12,240 nucleotides of DNA from Acidobacteriota bacterium. GTDB lineage: Bacteria > Acidobacteriota > Blastocatellia > Pyrinomonadales > Pyrinomonadaceae. Every line of letters begins with the position of its first letter. Within the stretch, counting starts at the first letter, position 1. Below the pieces are notes generated by a model. It did not search any database. It saw nothing but the letters and a program-made list of their open reading frames with translations, and was not told the origin of the DNA. The DNA lies in contig JACCVS010000478.1 of NCBI GenBank assembly GCA_013698055.1, positions 1 through 12,240 on the forward strand, given 5' to 3'. Positions 1 through 7,075 of the stretch are shown in pieces. The translations under genes and the position numbers were made by a program.

Positions 1-111
1 GGCGTAAGAGATTGCATTTCTTTTCCGGCCTTGCGTGGTAGTTCAACCGACTCACAAGGGTTGTGAGCCAACATACGCCAGCGCACGGCCTGCTTGAAGG
101 CTGACGCAAGG
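1..111 (+). ncRNA. Possible structured RNA with a long-range pseudoknot
   Basis: No protein gene fits here, but the strand folds strongly. GGCGTA (1-6) is complementary to TACGCC (74-79), and CCTTGCGT (29-36) to ACGCAAGG (104-111). The two pairings cross, so together they would form a pseudoknot. Two local hairpins sit inside: CTCACAA/TTGTGAG (51-57/61-67) and CGGCCT/AGGCTG (86-91/98-103, one G-U). An A-rich linker (112-165) follows. A tmRNA 3' half, starting just after a tag ending GCG-TAA (2-7), would have such pseudoknots, but the 3' end at 215 lacks tmRNA identity bases. It may also be the end of an inserted element. The 5' part lies outside the window; the fold was worked out by eye. Confidence 0.35.
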
Positions 112-169
112 ACAGCATGAGTAAAGCAAACGGATACAAACGGAATCAGGCTCAACTAAATTGCTCCGG

Positions 170-215
170 TAAGACTCTGAATCTGGCTATCGGGGTTCGA
201 GTCCCTGCCTCCCAG
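170..215 (+). tRNA. tRNA-Gln(CTG)-like 3' portion, 5' half absent (fragment, att remnant, or tmRNA end)
   Basis: A T-arm is clear: CGGGG (191-195), loop TTCGAGT, CCCTG (203-207). It is followed by CCTCCCA (208-214) and G215. The loop CTCTGAA (175-181) lies at the right distance and gives anticodon CTG at 177-179; 182-186 would be the 3' anticodon strand and 187-190 a 4-nt variable loop. A72 and G73 fit glutamine tRNA. However, the 5' anticodon strand TAAGA pairs poorly with TCTGG, and no TGGGAGG acceptor strand occurs upstream. CCA is not encoded (ATA follows). It is therefore probably a tRNA fragment, such as the far end of a tRNA-integrated element. A tmRNA tRNA-like end is the alternative, but the G-U pair and A73 expected for alanine charging are missing. 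Confidence 0.5.
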
Positions 216-230
216 ATAAATAAATTCGAT

Positions 231-264
231 AAGGTGTAAATCACTTCTCGCTGCTCTACACCTT
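231..264 (+). other. 8-bp stem-loop between tRNA-like end and terminator hairpin
   Basis: AAGGTGTA (231-238) and TACACCTT (257-264) are perfect inverted repeats with an 18-nt pyrimidine-rich loop. It sits directly after the tRNA-like 3' end and may be part of the transcript trailer or a processing signal. Confidence 0.3.
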
Positions 265-271
265 GATAGAT

Positions 272-307
272 AGGAAATGGGCGCTCCACACGGAGCGCCC
301 ATTTCCT
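272..307. terminator. 16-bp perfect hairpin, terminator-like
   Basis: The arms 272-287 and 292-307 pair perfectly over 16 bp, with core GGGCGCTCC / GGAGCGCCC and loop ACAC. It closes the RNA region on the plus strand and lies about 160 nt beyond the stop of the leftward gene at 470. Neither side has a good T-tract, so it is a strong hairpin but not a textbook intrinsic terminator. The 160 bases between it and position 470 show no gene. Confidence 0.55.
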
Positions 308-469
308 CCTTAATGTAACAGTGCAAGCGGCACTGCCTTGTGCAAAACTGCTGAGACTCTTAAAGCCATCCTGCCATCGAGTCTGCTATCGGGACTCCAC
401 GTCAAACGGCCTGATTGATGATTGTGAATCTGGACGACGTAGTAGCTGTCTATCTCTTACAACTCATCC

Positions 470-904
470 CTAGAATCCACTCCTGTAACTCATGTAGAGG
501 ATGATCAACCACACACCCAACGCGATTCCGGCTATTCCGAGGGGAACCTGGACTCCCGTCAATTTGGCGCGAACGGCTTCTCCGCTCCGGGACGCATCAG
601 CGTTTTTGCTCAAAACATATTGCTGAATCAAGGCGTACCCGAGAAGAATGCCCAGTCCAATCGCCACCAAAACAGATGCCAAATAGGCAAGCGCTGTGAT
701 TGGAGCATACTGCATGAGAAAGCCGAAGAACCTCAGCAATTCAATGAGTTGCCAAAGTCCCCAGAGCAGCAGGACGATACCGATGATGCCTTGAAACGGC
801 ACCAGTTTGGCAATCGCCTCCCGTGCATTGGGTTGTTTCTGGACAATAAGGGACGCAGCGGCGAGAGCGCCGGCGATAATCAATAGAAGCGCGAGCAGAA
901 GCAT
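470..904 (-). CDS. Small integral membrane protein, unknown function (144 aa)
   Basis: I do not recognise the family. The protein is very hydrophobic, with about four membrane segments near residues 2-20, 38-58, 68-93 and 121-140. A short polar loop (KNADASRSGEAVRAK, about 99-113) lies before the last helix. The start is well supported: AAGGAGG stands 9 nt upstream of ATG, and a sigma70-like promoter is found at 952-980. It therefore has its own promoter downstream of the GHMP kinase gene, and need not belong to the operon to its right. The first helix could be read as a signal anchor, but there is no signal peptidase site. No catalytic or binding motif is visible; a structural or accessory inner-membrane role is only a guess. 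Confidence 0.75.
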   Translation of the reverse strand: MLLLALLLIIAGALAAASLIVQKQPNAREAIAKLVPFQGIIGIVLLLWGLWQLIELLRFFGFLMQYAPITALAYLASVLVAIGLGILLGYALIQQYVLSKNADASRSGEAVRAKLTGVQVPLGIAGIALGVWLIILYMSYRSGF

Positions 905-951
905 AAATCTAAACCTCCTTCAAGATGGGGAAACCGCAAAGTTGTCGTGTG

Positions 952-980
952 ACTATATGGCAAGTTTTGGTTTTAGCCAA
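952..980 (-). promoter_or_regulatory. Sigma70-like promoter of the small membrane protein gene
   Basis: On the minus strand TTGGCT (975-980) and TATAGT (952-957) are separated by 17 nt. Transcription would start near 945, about 40 nt before the ATG at 904, with AAGGAGG in the leader. The -10 box matches consensus at five of six bases. Confidence 0.5.
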
Positions 981-1069
981 CTATTTTAAGATTGGCCGTG
1001 AACTTCCCTGGGGCGATAGCATCTGTGTCTGGCTTTGCCTTCTTCTCTTATTGTCAGGGAGATGGCAAA

Positions 1070-2077
1070 TCAGTTCTCGTTGACGATCAAGCCGTCGCGC
1101 GAGAGCTTCCAGTCGAGGACTTCTACATCCTTCTCTTCTTCAAGCACGCGCTCAACGTCCTGACGGCGACCTTCGGCGCAGAAGAAAGCTATGCAGCCGC
1201 CGCCGCCTGCGCCGCAGACTTTGGCCGCTTCCGCGCCGTTGCTCAGAGCCTTCTCGACCAGAAGATCCATCTGCGGCGTCGTCCATCCCGGTGCCAGACG
1301 CTTGCGATTCGGATATGCGGCACGCATGGTCGCGCTCACTTGTCGCCAATCGTTTGCGAGCAGCGCCGCGCGCATCTCGATAGCTGAATCGCGGATGCCT
1401 TCAAAGAGATTGAAGAGTTGCTGATCGCCATCAATATGCTTTTTGGTGACTTCCCAGTTATTGATTCCAGAGAGACGCGGCTCGCCCGTGTAGCAAATGG
1501 CAATACGCCGTTCAAGCATCTCTTCATCAACTTGCAGCGGCTCGCGCTCGACGCCATCCGCGCGAAAATGGATGCAGCTTGTGCCGCCATGAAGCGCAGA
1601 ATAGTAGTCCTGAAATCCTGCGGGAACACGAATCACGGTCGTCTCGACGTTGGCGGCAATGGTGATGAACTTGCGCTCGTTGTAGCGATTGCCGACTAAG
1701 CGATTGAGCGCGCCGATGATGGCAATATTGAGGGCGCTCGACCCGGCGAGGCCAGCGCCCGCCGGGGCTTCGCTGTTAGTCAAGAGGTTAAAACCGACTG
1801 TTGGTTTGAAGAAGTGCACGAGCTTGGAGATCAGCTCAAGACGTTCTTCACGAATTAAATCTTTGATGCCCGCCAGATTCGTTTCAAAACTGACCTTGCG
1901 GTCACGCGATTCCAGAATGACGCGCTCGTCGTCTCGTGTCTCGATGCGGCACGAAGCGCGCAGGTTGAGGGCGAAGTTGACGGTTGATGCTCCGGGATGA
2001 AACAGGTACAGCGGCCAGATGTCTATTGTGCCCCCGGCCAGGTCAACGCGCGTTGGGGCGGATGATTCAATAATCAC
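1070..2077 (-). CDS. GHMP-family sugar kinase (HddA-like, 335 aa)
   Basis: It probably transfers phosphate from ATP to a sugar or sugar phosphate. The GHMP motifs are in order: motif 1 APTRVDLAGGTID (7-19); motif 2, the ATP loop, EAPAGAGLAGSSAL (103-116); QDYYSALHGG (156-165), matching the QDQYA..GG region of heptose-7-phosphate and fucose kinases; and motif 3 KVCGAGGGGCIAF (286-298). The length is normal for the HddA type. The start is GTG at 2077; no better in-frame start lies upstream and the ribosome site is weak. It may be cotranscribed with dedA, but a heptamer-repeat hairpin lies between them. No heptose-pathway partner genes (isomerase, nucleotidyltransferase) are nearby, so the substrate is unknown; mevalonate, galactose and homoserine kinases fit less well. 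Confidence 0.85.
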   Translation of the reverse strand: MIIESSAPTRVDLAGGTIDIWPLYLFHPGASTVNFALNLRASCRIETRDDERVILESRDRKVSFETNLAGIKDLIREERLELISKLVHFFKPTVGFNLLTNSEAPAGAGLAGSSALNIAIIGALNRLVGNRYNERKFITIAANVETTVIRVPAGFQDYYSALHGGTSCIHFRADGVEREPLQVDEEMLERRIAICYTGEPRLSGINNWEVTKKHIDGDQQLFNLFEGIRDSAIEMRAALLANDWRQVSATMRAAYPNRKRLAPGWTTPQMDLLVEKALSNGAEAAKVCGAGGGGCIAFFCAEGRRQDVERVLEEEKDVEVLDWKLSRDGLIVNEN

Positions 2078-2102
2078 GAAGGGAACGAGTTTCCTTTCAA
2101 AA

Positions 2103-2182
2103 AGTAATAGGTGATGGGTGATAGGTGGTTGGTGATAGGAAACTGCTTTCTCTTATTCACCCATCACCCATTACCCATCACT
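2103..2182. repeat. Inverted array of 7-nt tandem repeats (hairpin) between dedA and the GHMP kinase gene
   Basis: The left arm is five heptamers: AGTAATA, GGTGATG, GGTGATA, GGTGGTT, GGTGATA (2103-2137). The right arm is four heptamers of the complementary kind: ATTCACC, CATCACC, CATTACC, CATCACT (2155-2182). The two arms pair over about 25 nt with some mismatches and G-U pairs, around a 17-nt centre. It begins only 5 nt past the dedA stop and may end or attenuate transcription. A second array with a different heptamer lies at 3607-3677. Confidence 0.7.
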
Positions 2183-2186
2183 GCTC

Positions 2187-3053
2187 CTAATCTCCCCCAC
2201 TCTCATTGTTCTTCGGGGCTGGCTGCTCATGTTTGGCAGATGAATCTTTGCGGCGCGGAAGGTGCATCCGTTCCTGCATCTCGTCTTTGAAGTCCTGAAC
2301 ATCTTCTTTAATACCCTGGATTTTCTCCTGCGCGGCGTGCTCCAATCCTTTCAGTCTCTCAGGGTCAGCTTCTTCGACCTTCTTACTGAGCCAGAAGCGC
2401 TCGACCAGATAGAAGCCGGCAACTCCTACGACGAGAATAATCAGCAGGTAGATCGTGATGTTCTGCACGTCACCGATAACGCGCATAATCGTGCCGCTGA
2501 AAGAATAGCCAACGCCGCTCAAGACCAGTACCCACGCGCCAACACTCGCAATCGTCAGCAAGGTAAATCGCATGAGCGGCATTCGCCCCACTCCGTAAAA
2601 GACGCACGAAGCGATGCGCAGCCCGTAAATGTATTTGACGATGAAGATGGAAAGCGTACCGAACTTATCAACCAGCTTGACAATGCGCGGAGCAGCCAGC
2701 TTGTAGAAGCGAAAGTTCCGAACGCTTCGCTCAAACCCGCGCCCGCCACCGTAAGCAAGACCATCGCCCATCACTCCACCCAGCGTGCCTGCGCCCAGGA
2801 CCTGAGCGAAGCCGTAATCACCGAAAACTCCATGATGCGCCAGCACACCCGCGAGCAGAAGCGTGATGTCGCCTTCCCACATCGTGCCGAGAAAGACGGC
2901 GTAAAGACCGTACTTGCCCATCAGGTTATAAAAGAAATTGCTTTCCGCCGCATCCGTGAGCAGAATCGTGTTGTCCCCTGCCCACACCGTGAGGGGGAAG
3001 ATCGCGTAAAGGATAAACTGCCCTGTGAGTCCGTTTAAGTAGCTAAGCGCCAT
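2187..3053 (-). CDS. DedA/VTT-family membrane protein with N-terminal tandem duplication (288 aa)
   Basis: DedA proteins are inner-membrane proteins implicated in lipid-carrier or phospholipid flipping. The family signs are WEGDITLLLAGVLAHHG (59-75), GGVMGDGLAYGGGRG (92-106), YIYGLRIAS with R146, then GAWVLVLSGVGY (172-183), and a last helix at about 199-217. A charged, probably coiled-coil tail (223-265) and a polar end follow. Residues 11-35 repeat residues 46-70 at a 35-residue offset (LYAIF..TVWAGD..LL against LYAVF..TMWEGD..LL). The first copy has alanine where the family glutamate (E60) stands. The protein is therefore longer at its N-terminus than usual. Neither the ATG at 3053 nor the one at 2921 (M45) has a clear ribosome site, so the start is uncertain. 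It lies 78 nt after the USP gene on the same strand. Confidence 0.85.
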   Translation of the reverse strand: MALSYLNGLTGQFILYAIFPLTVWAGDNTILLTDAAESNFFYNLMGKYGLYAVFLGTMWEGDITLLLAGVLAHHGVFGDYGFAQVLGAGTLGGVMGDGLAYGGGRGFERSVRNFRFYKLAAPRIVKLVDKFGTLSIFIVKYIYGLRIASCVFYGVGRMPLMRFTLLTIASVGAWVLVLSGVGYSFSGTIMRVIGDVQNITIYLLIILVVGVAGFYLVERFWLSKKVEEADPERLKGLEHAAQEKIQGIKEDVQDFKDEMQERMHLPRRKDSSAKHEQPAPKNNESGGD

Positions 3054-3131
3054 ACTGCACAGATGAATGGAAAGTGTTGAGCAGCGATGGTCGGCTCAAG
3101 AAGGAAGCAATATCATTAACTATCTGCTCTC

Positions 3132-3596
3132 TCACGAATCTTCTTTTTCCTGAGGTGGCTTGACCACCAGAACCGGGCACGTCGCGTGGCGCACGACGGA
3201 TTCGGCGGTCGAGCCGAACAGAATGCGCCCCAGTCCCGTGCGTCCGTGCGATGAAATAACGATCAAGTCAACATTTCGTTCTTTGGCGACGCGGACGATT
3301 TCCGTCGCCGCATCCCCGTGGGCGATAACTTCTTCTACCTCCAACCCGGCGCATTCTTCGCATTCGGCTATCTTCGGCAACTCGCGCGTCGCCGAATCTT
3401 CCATTTGCTCGCTGATGTCGCCTATCGGCAGCGGCTCTGTAATCCCCGTGTATCCGACCGATGGCATGACGGGTTCAACGACATGGACGCAGATGATTGA
3501 CGCCTTTGCATCCCGTGCCAGAGACGTGGCATAGGAGAGCGCGTGGCCTGCGCATTCGCTAAAATCTGTCGGCAATAAGATGGAACGAAGATGCAT
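3132..3596 (-). CDS. Universal stress protein, UspA family (154 aa)
   Basis: This is a cytoplasmic stress-response protein with a single Usp domain over the whole length. The N-terminal strand is ILLPTDFSECAGHAL (6-20) with the usual D11. The nucleotide loop is SSHGRTGLGRILFGST (115-130), followed by AESVVRHATCPVLVV. This fits the G-x2-G-x9-G-S/T ATP-binding motif, except that the first glycine is S115, a substitution common in active members. ATP binding is likely but not certain. The ATG lies only about 10 nt from a heptamer-repeat hairpin and has no Shine-Dalgarno sequence, so the mRNA may be leaderless or start within the repeat. It is divergent from the ROK gene and probably first in a leftward unit with dedA. 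Confidence 0.9.
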   Translation of the reverse strand: MHLRSILLPTDFSECAGHALSYATSLARDAKASIICVHVVEPVMPSVGYTGITEPLPIGDISEQMEDSATRELPKIAECEECAGLEVEEVIAHGDAATEIVRVAKERNVDLIVISSHGRTGLGRILFGSTAESVVRHATCPVLVVKPPQEKEDS

Positions 3597-3606
3597 AATT
3601 CAATTT

Positions 3607-3677
3607 CGGAATGCGGATTAGGAACTCAGTGCGTTTTTTTTCAATCCGCAATCCGAAATCCGCATTCCGCATTCTGA
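3607..3677. repeat. Second inverted heptamer array, between the divergent USP and ROK genes
   Basis: Five heptamers stand in a row at 3643-3677: AATCCGC, AATCCGA, AATCCGC, ATTCCGC, ATTCTGA. The left arm CGGAATGCGGATT (3607-3619) is a perfect 13-bp complement of 3657-3669. The centre holds a run of eight T. It has the same design (period 7, inverted arms) as the array at 2103-2182 with an unrelated heptamer. Confidence 0.7.
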
Positions 3678-3706
3678 AGGGGCATTCTACACGGAGAAGG
3701 GCTTGT

Positions 3707-3736
3707 TTGACAGTCCCGTTAACCGTTTATTACAAT
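3707..3736 (+). promoter_or_regulatory. Sigma70-like promoter of the ROK kinase gene
   Basis: A perfect TTGACA (3707-3712) and TACAAT (3731-3736) are separated by 18 nt. Transcription would start near 3743 and leave a leader of about 54 nt to the ATG at 3797. This also rules out the earlier in-frame ATG at 3611 as the protein start. Confidence 0.7.
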
Positions 3737-3796
3737 GCACGCGCTTCCTACCGTGGCAAATTTATTCTGAGACTTCGTTTGAAAGACCTCAAAAAG

Positions 3797-4762
3797 ATGG
3801 CACAGTCCGCTCAATCGGCAGCAAATTTCATTGGCGTTGATGTTTCCGGCGCGACGCTGCGTGCTGCGCTCGTGACAAGCGATGGACAGGTGGTCGAACG
3901 CCGTGAAGCGCCGCTTCAGCGTGATGCAGTAGTCGCACAGGTTGCGCGTGCCGTCACGGAGTTGCGCGATGCTTCGCCCAATATTGCGGCAATTGGCGTC
4001 GGCATTCCCGGTCTCGTCAACCGCCAGACAGACCGCGTGCTCGTCTCGACGGATTTGCCCTCGGTCGCGCGCGGTGACATTCATGCTGAACTGGTGAAGG
4101 CGACGGGATTGCGCGTTGAGCTTGAAAATGATGCGAACGCGGCGGCCTACGGCGAGTTCAAGGTGGGCGCGGGGCGCGGCAGCCGTGACATGTTCTTTGC
4201 GACAATCGGCGCAGGCATCGGCGGCGCGATCATCCTTGATGGCAAACTCTGGCTCGGCGCGAGCGGTTTTGCTGGCGAGTTCGGGCACATCACGATTGAT
4301 GCTGAAGGAATCGAGTGCATGTGCGGCAACGCGGGTTGTCTGGAAACAGTCGCCTCTGCGCCCAACATCGTTCGCCGCGCCAACGAGCGGCTTTACCGCG
4401 ACAACACTTCATCGCTCTCGAAGCTGGCGATGAACAAAGAGTTCACCGCCACGGACATCGTCAACGAAGCGAAAGACGGGGACGACTTTTCCCTGATGAT
4501 GCTCGAGCGCACGGGCAAGTACATCGGCGCAGCAGTTGCTTCCGTCATCAACCTGCTGAACATCGAGCGCATCGTGCTCGGCGGCGGCGTGATGGAGGCC
4601 GGCGATTTGATTCTCGACTCCATCATCCGCGAAGCCGAGCGCCGCGCCTTTCAGCCCTGCTTTGAATCCACACAAATTTTCGCCGCCGCGCTCGGCACAG
4701 ACGCCGTCTCCATAGGCGCGGCCATGCTCGCGCGCGACGTGGCGCAAACCGCAGCCGCTTAA
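3797..4762 (+). CDS. ROK-family sugar kinase, glucokinase-like (321 aa)
   Basis: It probably phosphorylates glucose with ATP in the cytoplasm. The ROK features are in order: N-terminal phosphate loop FIGVDVSGATLRAALV (11-26); IGVGIPGLV (66-74); ENDANAAAYGE with catalytic D112; ATIGAGIGGAII (135-146); EFGHITI with H164; zinc motif CMCGNAGCLE with C174, C176 and C181; and LGGGVMEAG (261-269). The length is typical for the family. The frame is open from 3611, but I start at ATG 3797. The promoter (3707-3736) lies inside the extension, and residues before 3797 look noncoding and overlap the repeat. The ribosome site is weak. N-acetylglucosamine or N-acetylmannosamine kinase is possible, because ROK substrates cannot be told apart reliably from motifs. 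ROK repressor function is excluded by the lack of an HTH domain. Confidence 0.9.
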   Translation: MAQSAQSAANFIGVDVSGATLRAALVTSDGQVVERREAPLQRDAVVAQVARAVTELRDASPNIAAIGVGIPGLVNRQTDRVLVSTDLPSVARGDIHAELVKATGLRVELENDANAAAYGEFKVGAGRGSRDMFFATIGAGIGGAIILDGKLWLGASGFAGEFGHITIDAEGIECMCGNAGCLETVASAPNIVRRANERLYRDNTSSLSKLAMNKEFTATDIVNEAKDGDDFSLMMLERTGKYIGAAVASVINLLNIERIVLGGGVMEAGDLILDSIIREAERRAFQPCFESTQIFAAALGTDAVSIGAAMLARDVAQTAAA

Positions 4763-4924
4763 GCTCAGAGCAACCCGAAGATTTAACCTCTTGCTTGCGA
4801 AAGCCAGCGAACTGTCCGTAGCGTCTAACGGGATTCTCATCAATACTTCGCAAACGTACAGACCATAATCCACTCATTCCTTATAAGTGGTCTGAAAATT
4901 AAAAAGAAGCTCGGAGAAAACACA

Positions 4925-5827
4925 ATGGCCAAAAACAACATCGCGCATAAAATTTTTCGCGGGCGACGAGCAGCACTTGTTCTATCTTTCTCTCTGTCTT
5001 TCTTCACGTTTTCTACTGCTACTACTGCTCGCGCGCAGCAGCTAATCGTTCCCGTCACGGACACGCTTTTGCCCGCCGCGCAATCAGGTCAGGAGGAAGA
5101 AGAGTTCATTAAGCCAGGTCGTCCCGGCGTCGCTAATCCCGCAGAGATTCAAAAAGCAGGTGTGCTGCAACTCGAATACGGGTACGACGCCAACTTTCGC
5201 GCCGAGGAGTTTCGTAGTCTTCAGACCGCGCCTCTCTCCCTGCGCTTCGCCGCCACCAGCCGACTTCTGCTGGAAGCGGACATTGACACTGTGATCTCGA
5301 AAAGGGATGAATCGGGCACCCACGAGACAGGTGTCGGCGACACGCGCCTCGGTTTTCAGGTTGTCGCGCTCAAAGATACCGAACGACACCCGGCGCTGGC
5401 TTTCGCCTATTACATCAAGCTGCCGTCGGCGAGCGAAGAGAAGACACTTGGCACAGGTCGCTTTGATCACAAGTTCGTCACTCTGATCAGCAGGAAGTTT
5501 GGCTCTCTTGATATGGACTTGAACGGCGCGGTTCTAGTTGTTGGCCGAGAGAACGCGAGCGGCTGGGTAACGGGCGGGCAAGGCGCGCTCGCTTTCTCGG
5601 GCGAGTTTGAGAACGGGTTCGGGCTTGAGGGAGAGCTTTCAGGGCAGACAAAGGACGACGTACAACCAAAGGGACTCTATGCTCTGGGCGCGGTGACGTA
5701 TAAAGTCAATCGTAGATTCAGGCTTGATGGTGGAATGCGCTTCGGGCTGACGGAAGACTCGCCGCGGGTTGGAGTTTTCACCGGAATAACAATCGGCGTC
5801 GCCGATCTTTATCGAAAGAAGAATTGA
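4925..5827 (+). CDS. Outer-membrane beta-barrel protein, transporter-like (300 aa)
   Basis: The protein has a signal peptide: basic start (MAKNNIAHKIFRGRRA), hydrophobic core at about 18-33, and an ARA-QQ cleavage site near residue 38. The mature part is made of alternating amphipathic strands, such as LQLEYGYDANF, LSLRFAATSRLLLEADIDTV and FRLDGGMRFGLT, as in outer-membrane channels of the MetA/transporter type. It probably forms a porin-like barrel of about 10-14 strands; the substrate is unknown. GGAG stands 8 nt before the ATG. The protein ends in a basic tail (YRKKN), not in the C-terminal aromatic residue common for barrels, which is mildly unusual. Its stop is 9 nt from the stop of the convergent kinase gene. 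The gap of about 160 nt before it has no clear promoter. Confidence 0.7.
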   Translation: MAKNNIAHKIFRGRRAALVLSFSLSFFTFSTATTARAQQLIVPVTDTLLPAAQSGQEEEEFIKPGRPGVANPAEIQKAGVLQLEYGYDANFRAEEFRSLQTAPLSLRFAATSRLLLEADIDTVISKRDESGTHETGVGDTRLGFQVVALKDTERHPALAFAYYIKLPSASEEKTLGTGRFDHKFVTLISRKFGSLDMDLNGAVLVVGRENASGWVTGGQGALAFSGEFENGFGLEGELSGQTKDDVQPKGLYALGAVTYKVNRRFRLDGGMRFGLTEDSPRVGVFTGITIGVADLYRKKN

Positions 5828-5836
5828 AGGCGGGTT

Positions 5837-6973
5837 TTATTGCTGTTCTAATCCTACTCCCGCTTTGCAAGGAATAGTGAATCGAAACGTCGAGCCTTGA
5901 CCGAGTTCACTGTCAACTGCCACCTGACCGCCATGCGCTTCAACGAATTGCTTGACGATTGCCAAGCCGAGTCCCATGCCGCTTTTCTTGTCCGGATCGG
6001 TTTCTAATTTGTCGAACACCTTTTCCAGCCGGTCTGCCGGAATCCCTGTGCCGTTGTCGCTGACCCAGCATTCAATAGTAGCGGATTCTTTGATCTCCCG
6101 CGCTCCGATAATCACTTCTCCGTTCGGGGTGTAGTCAATAGCGTTAGAAATCAAGTTCTGAAAAATAAGGGTCAACATGCTGGCATCAACGAACGCTGTC
6201 ATCTCTTCGGGTATGTTGTTGCTCAAACTGAGGCTGGACGCTTCGGCCAACGGGCTAAGGTCGCTGACGAGCACTTCGACCAGTTCCCTCACATTTACTT
6301 CCCGCCTCACTACCTTTTCATTTACCTTCGCCTTCAGATTTGCATCTTCCTCCACCACTTTGACGACAAGTAAATTTAAGCGCCTGACATTACGATGCAT
6401 AGTTTCCAGCAATGTCGCGGCCCGCTCGTCCTTTACTACAGCCGGGACTGTCCGTTCGAGAAGCTGAGCCGCCATCGCGATAGCTGCCAGTGGAGACCTG
6501 AGATCGTGGGCGACGAAGGCTAAGTGCTCCTCGCGCCGTTGCTGTATCTCCACAGCTTTTTGCGTGGCATATGTCTTGACAGCAAGGCCGATTGACATGT
6601 CAATGACGCGGTTGATGGTGCGGTTGACAGGCCCGCGAAGACTGAGGTTGTGCCTCTCGATCAGGTCCTGGATGACACCACGTAGAGCGTTGTACTCCGC
6701 CACAACCTCCTCGATGTCGAATCCGATGCGGAGCCGATCTAAACCGTGAATGACAGAGTTCTTTTTTAATTCCCCGATCATGGACTCATCAGAATATGCT
6801 TCCAACTCATCAGCCAGCTCATCAAGTAAATCGGGGATGTGATCGTTGAGAGTAGGCACGTCGAGGTTATGCGCCACAGAGAGTTGCCGCACTTCCTGAC
6901 GCCATTGGGCGAGTAAGCTATCGCGCTCTCGTCTAATCAGCGCCGCTAGTGTGATGAGATTTTCAGCAATCAA
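5837..6973 (-). CDS. Soluble sensor histidine kinase with RsbRD-like N-terminal domain (378 aa)
   Basis: It is a cytoplasmic kinase with no membrane segment. Residues about 10-140 are helical and resemble the N-terminal domain of RsbT co-antagonist proteins (RsbRD type), as in RRERDSLLAQWRQEV and DRLRIGFDIEEVVAEY. Next comes the HisKA H-box FVAHDLRSPL with phosphorylated H156, then the ATPase boxes: N-box NLISNAIDYTP with N277, G1 DNGTGIP (306-311), F-box region VFDKLE and G2 GMGLGLAIVK (332-341). All catalytic boxes look intact. The start is TTG; a stop lies two codons upstream and no ATG occurs before residue 65, so a TTG start is needed to keep the sensor domain. The ribosome site is weak. 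No response regulator is adjacent; the nearest is the receiver at 10370. Confidence 0.88.
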   Translation of the reverse strand: MIAENLITLAALIRRERDSLLAQWRQEVRQLSVAHNLDVPTLNDHIPDLLDELADELEAYSDESMIGELKKNSVIHGLDRLRIGFDIEEVVAEYNALRGVIQDLIERHNLSLRGPVNRTINRVIDMSIGLAVKTYATQKAVEIQQRREEHLAFVAHDLRSPLAAIAMAAQLLERTVPAVVKDERAATLLETMHRNVRRLNLLVVKVVEEDANLKAKVNEKVVRREVNVRELVEVLVSDLSPLAEASSLSLSNNIPEEMTAFVDASMLTLIFQNLISNAIDYTPNGEVIIGAREIKESATIECWVSDNGTGIPADRLEKVFDKLETDPDKKSGMGLGLAIVKQFVEAHGGQVAVDSELGQGSTFRFTIPCKAGVGLEQQ

Positions 6974-7075
6974 TATTCAAGTCCGTAAGCAATCAGTTAC
7001 ACTTTAGAAACGCCCGATTCTTTATAGAAAAAGCGTCCCAACGCGCCTCCACTCATCCGCGGAGTTCATTAGCAT

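Noticed and set aside
1..180. Group I intron interrupting a tRNA gene
   Set aside because: TTCAACCGACTCA resembles the R element slightly, but no matching S element or P7 pairing and no plausible 5' exon are seen.
383..398. Second partial copy of the tRNA-like segment (CTGCTATCGGGACTCC)
   Set aside because: The match to 183-204 is short and needs gaps; chance similarity cannot be excluded.
992..1387. Plus-strand frame opposite the GHMP kinase gene
   Set aside because: It is antisense to a clear kinase gene and has no ribosome site or family features.
3643..3677. CRISPR-like repeat array
   Set aside because: Units are 7 nt and contiguous with no spacers; no cas genes are present.
3611..3796. 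N-terminal extension of the ROK kinase from an upstream in-frame ATG
   Set aside because: The segment lies in the heptamer repeat and contains a near-consensus promoter; the ROK fold begins after 3797.
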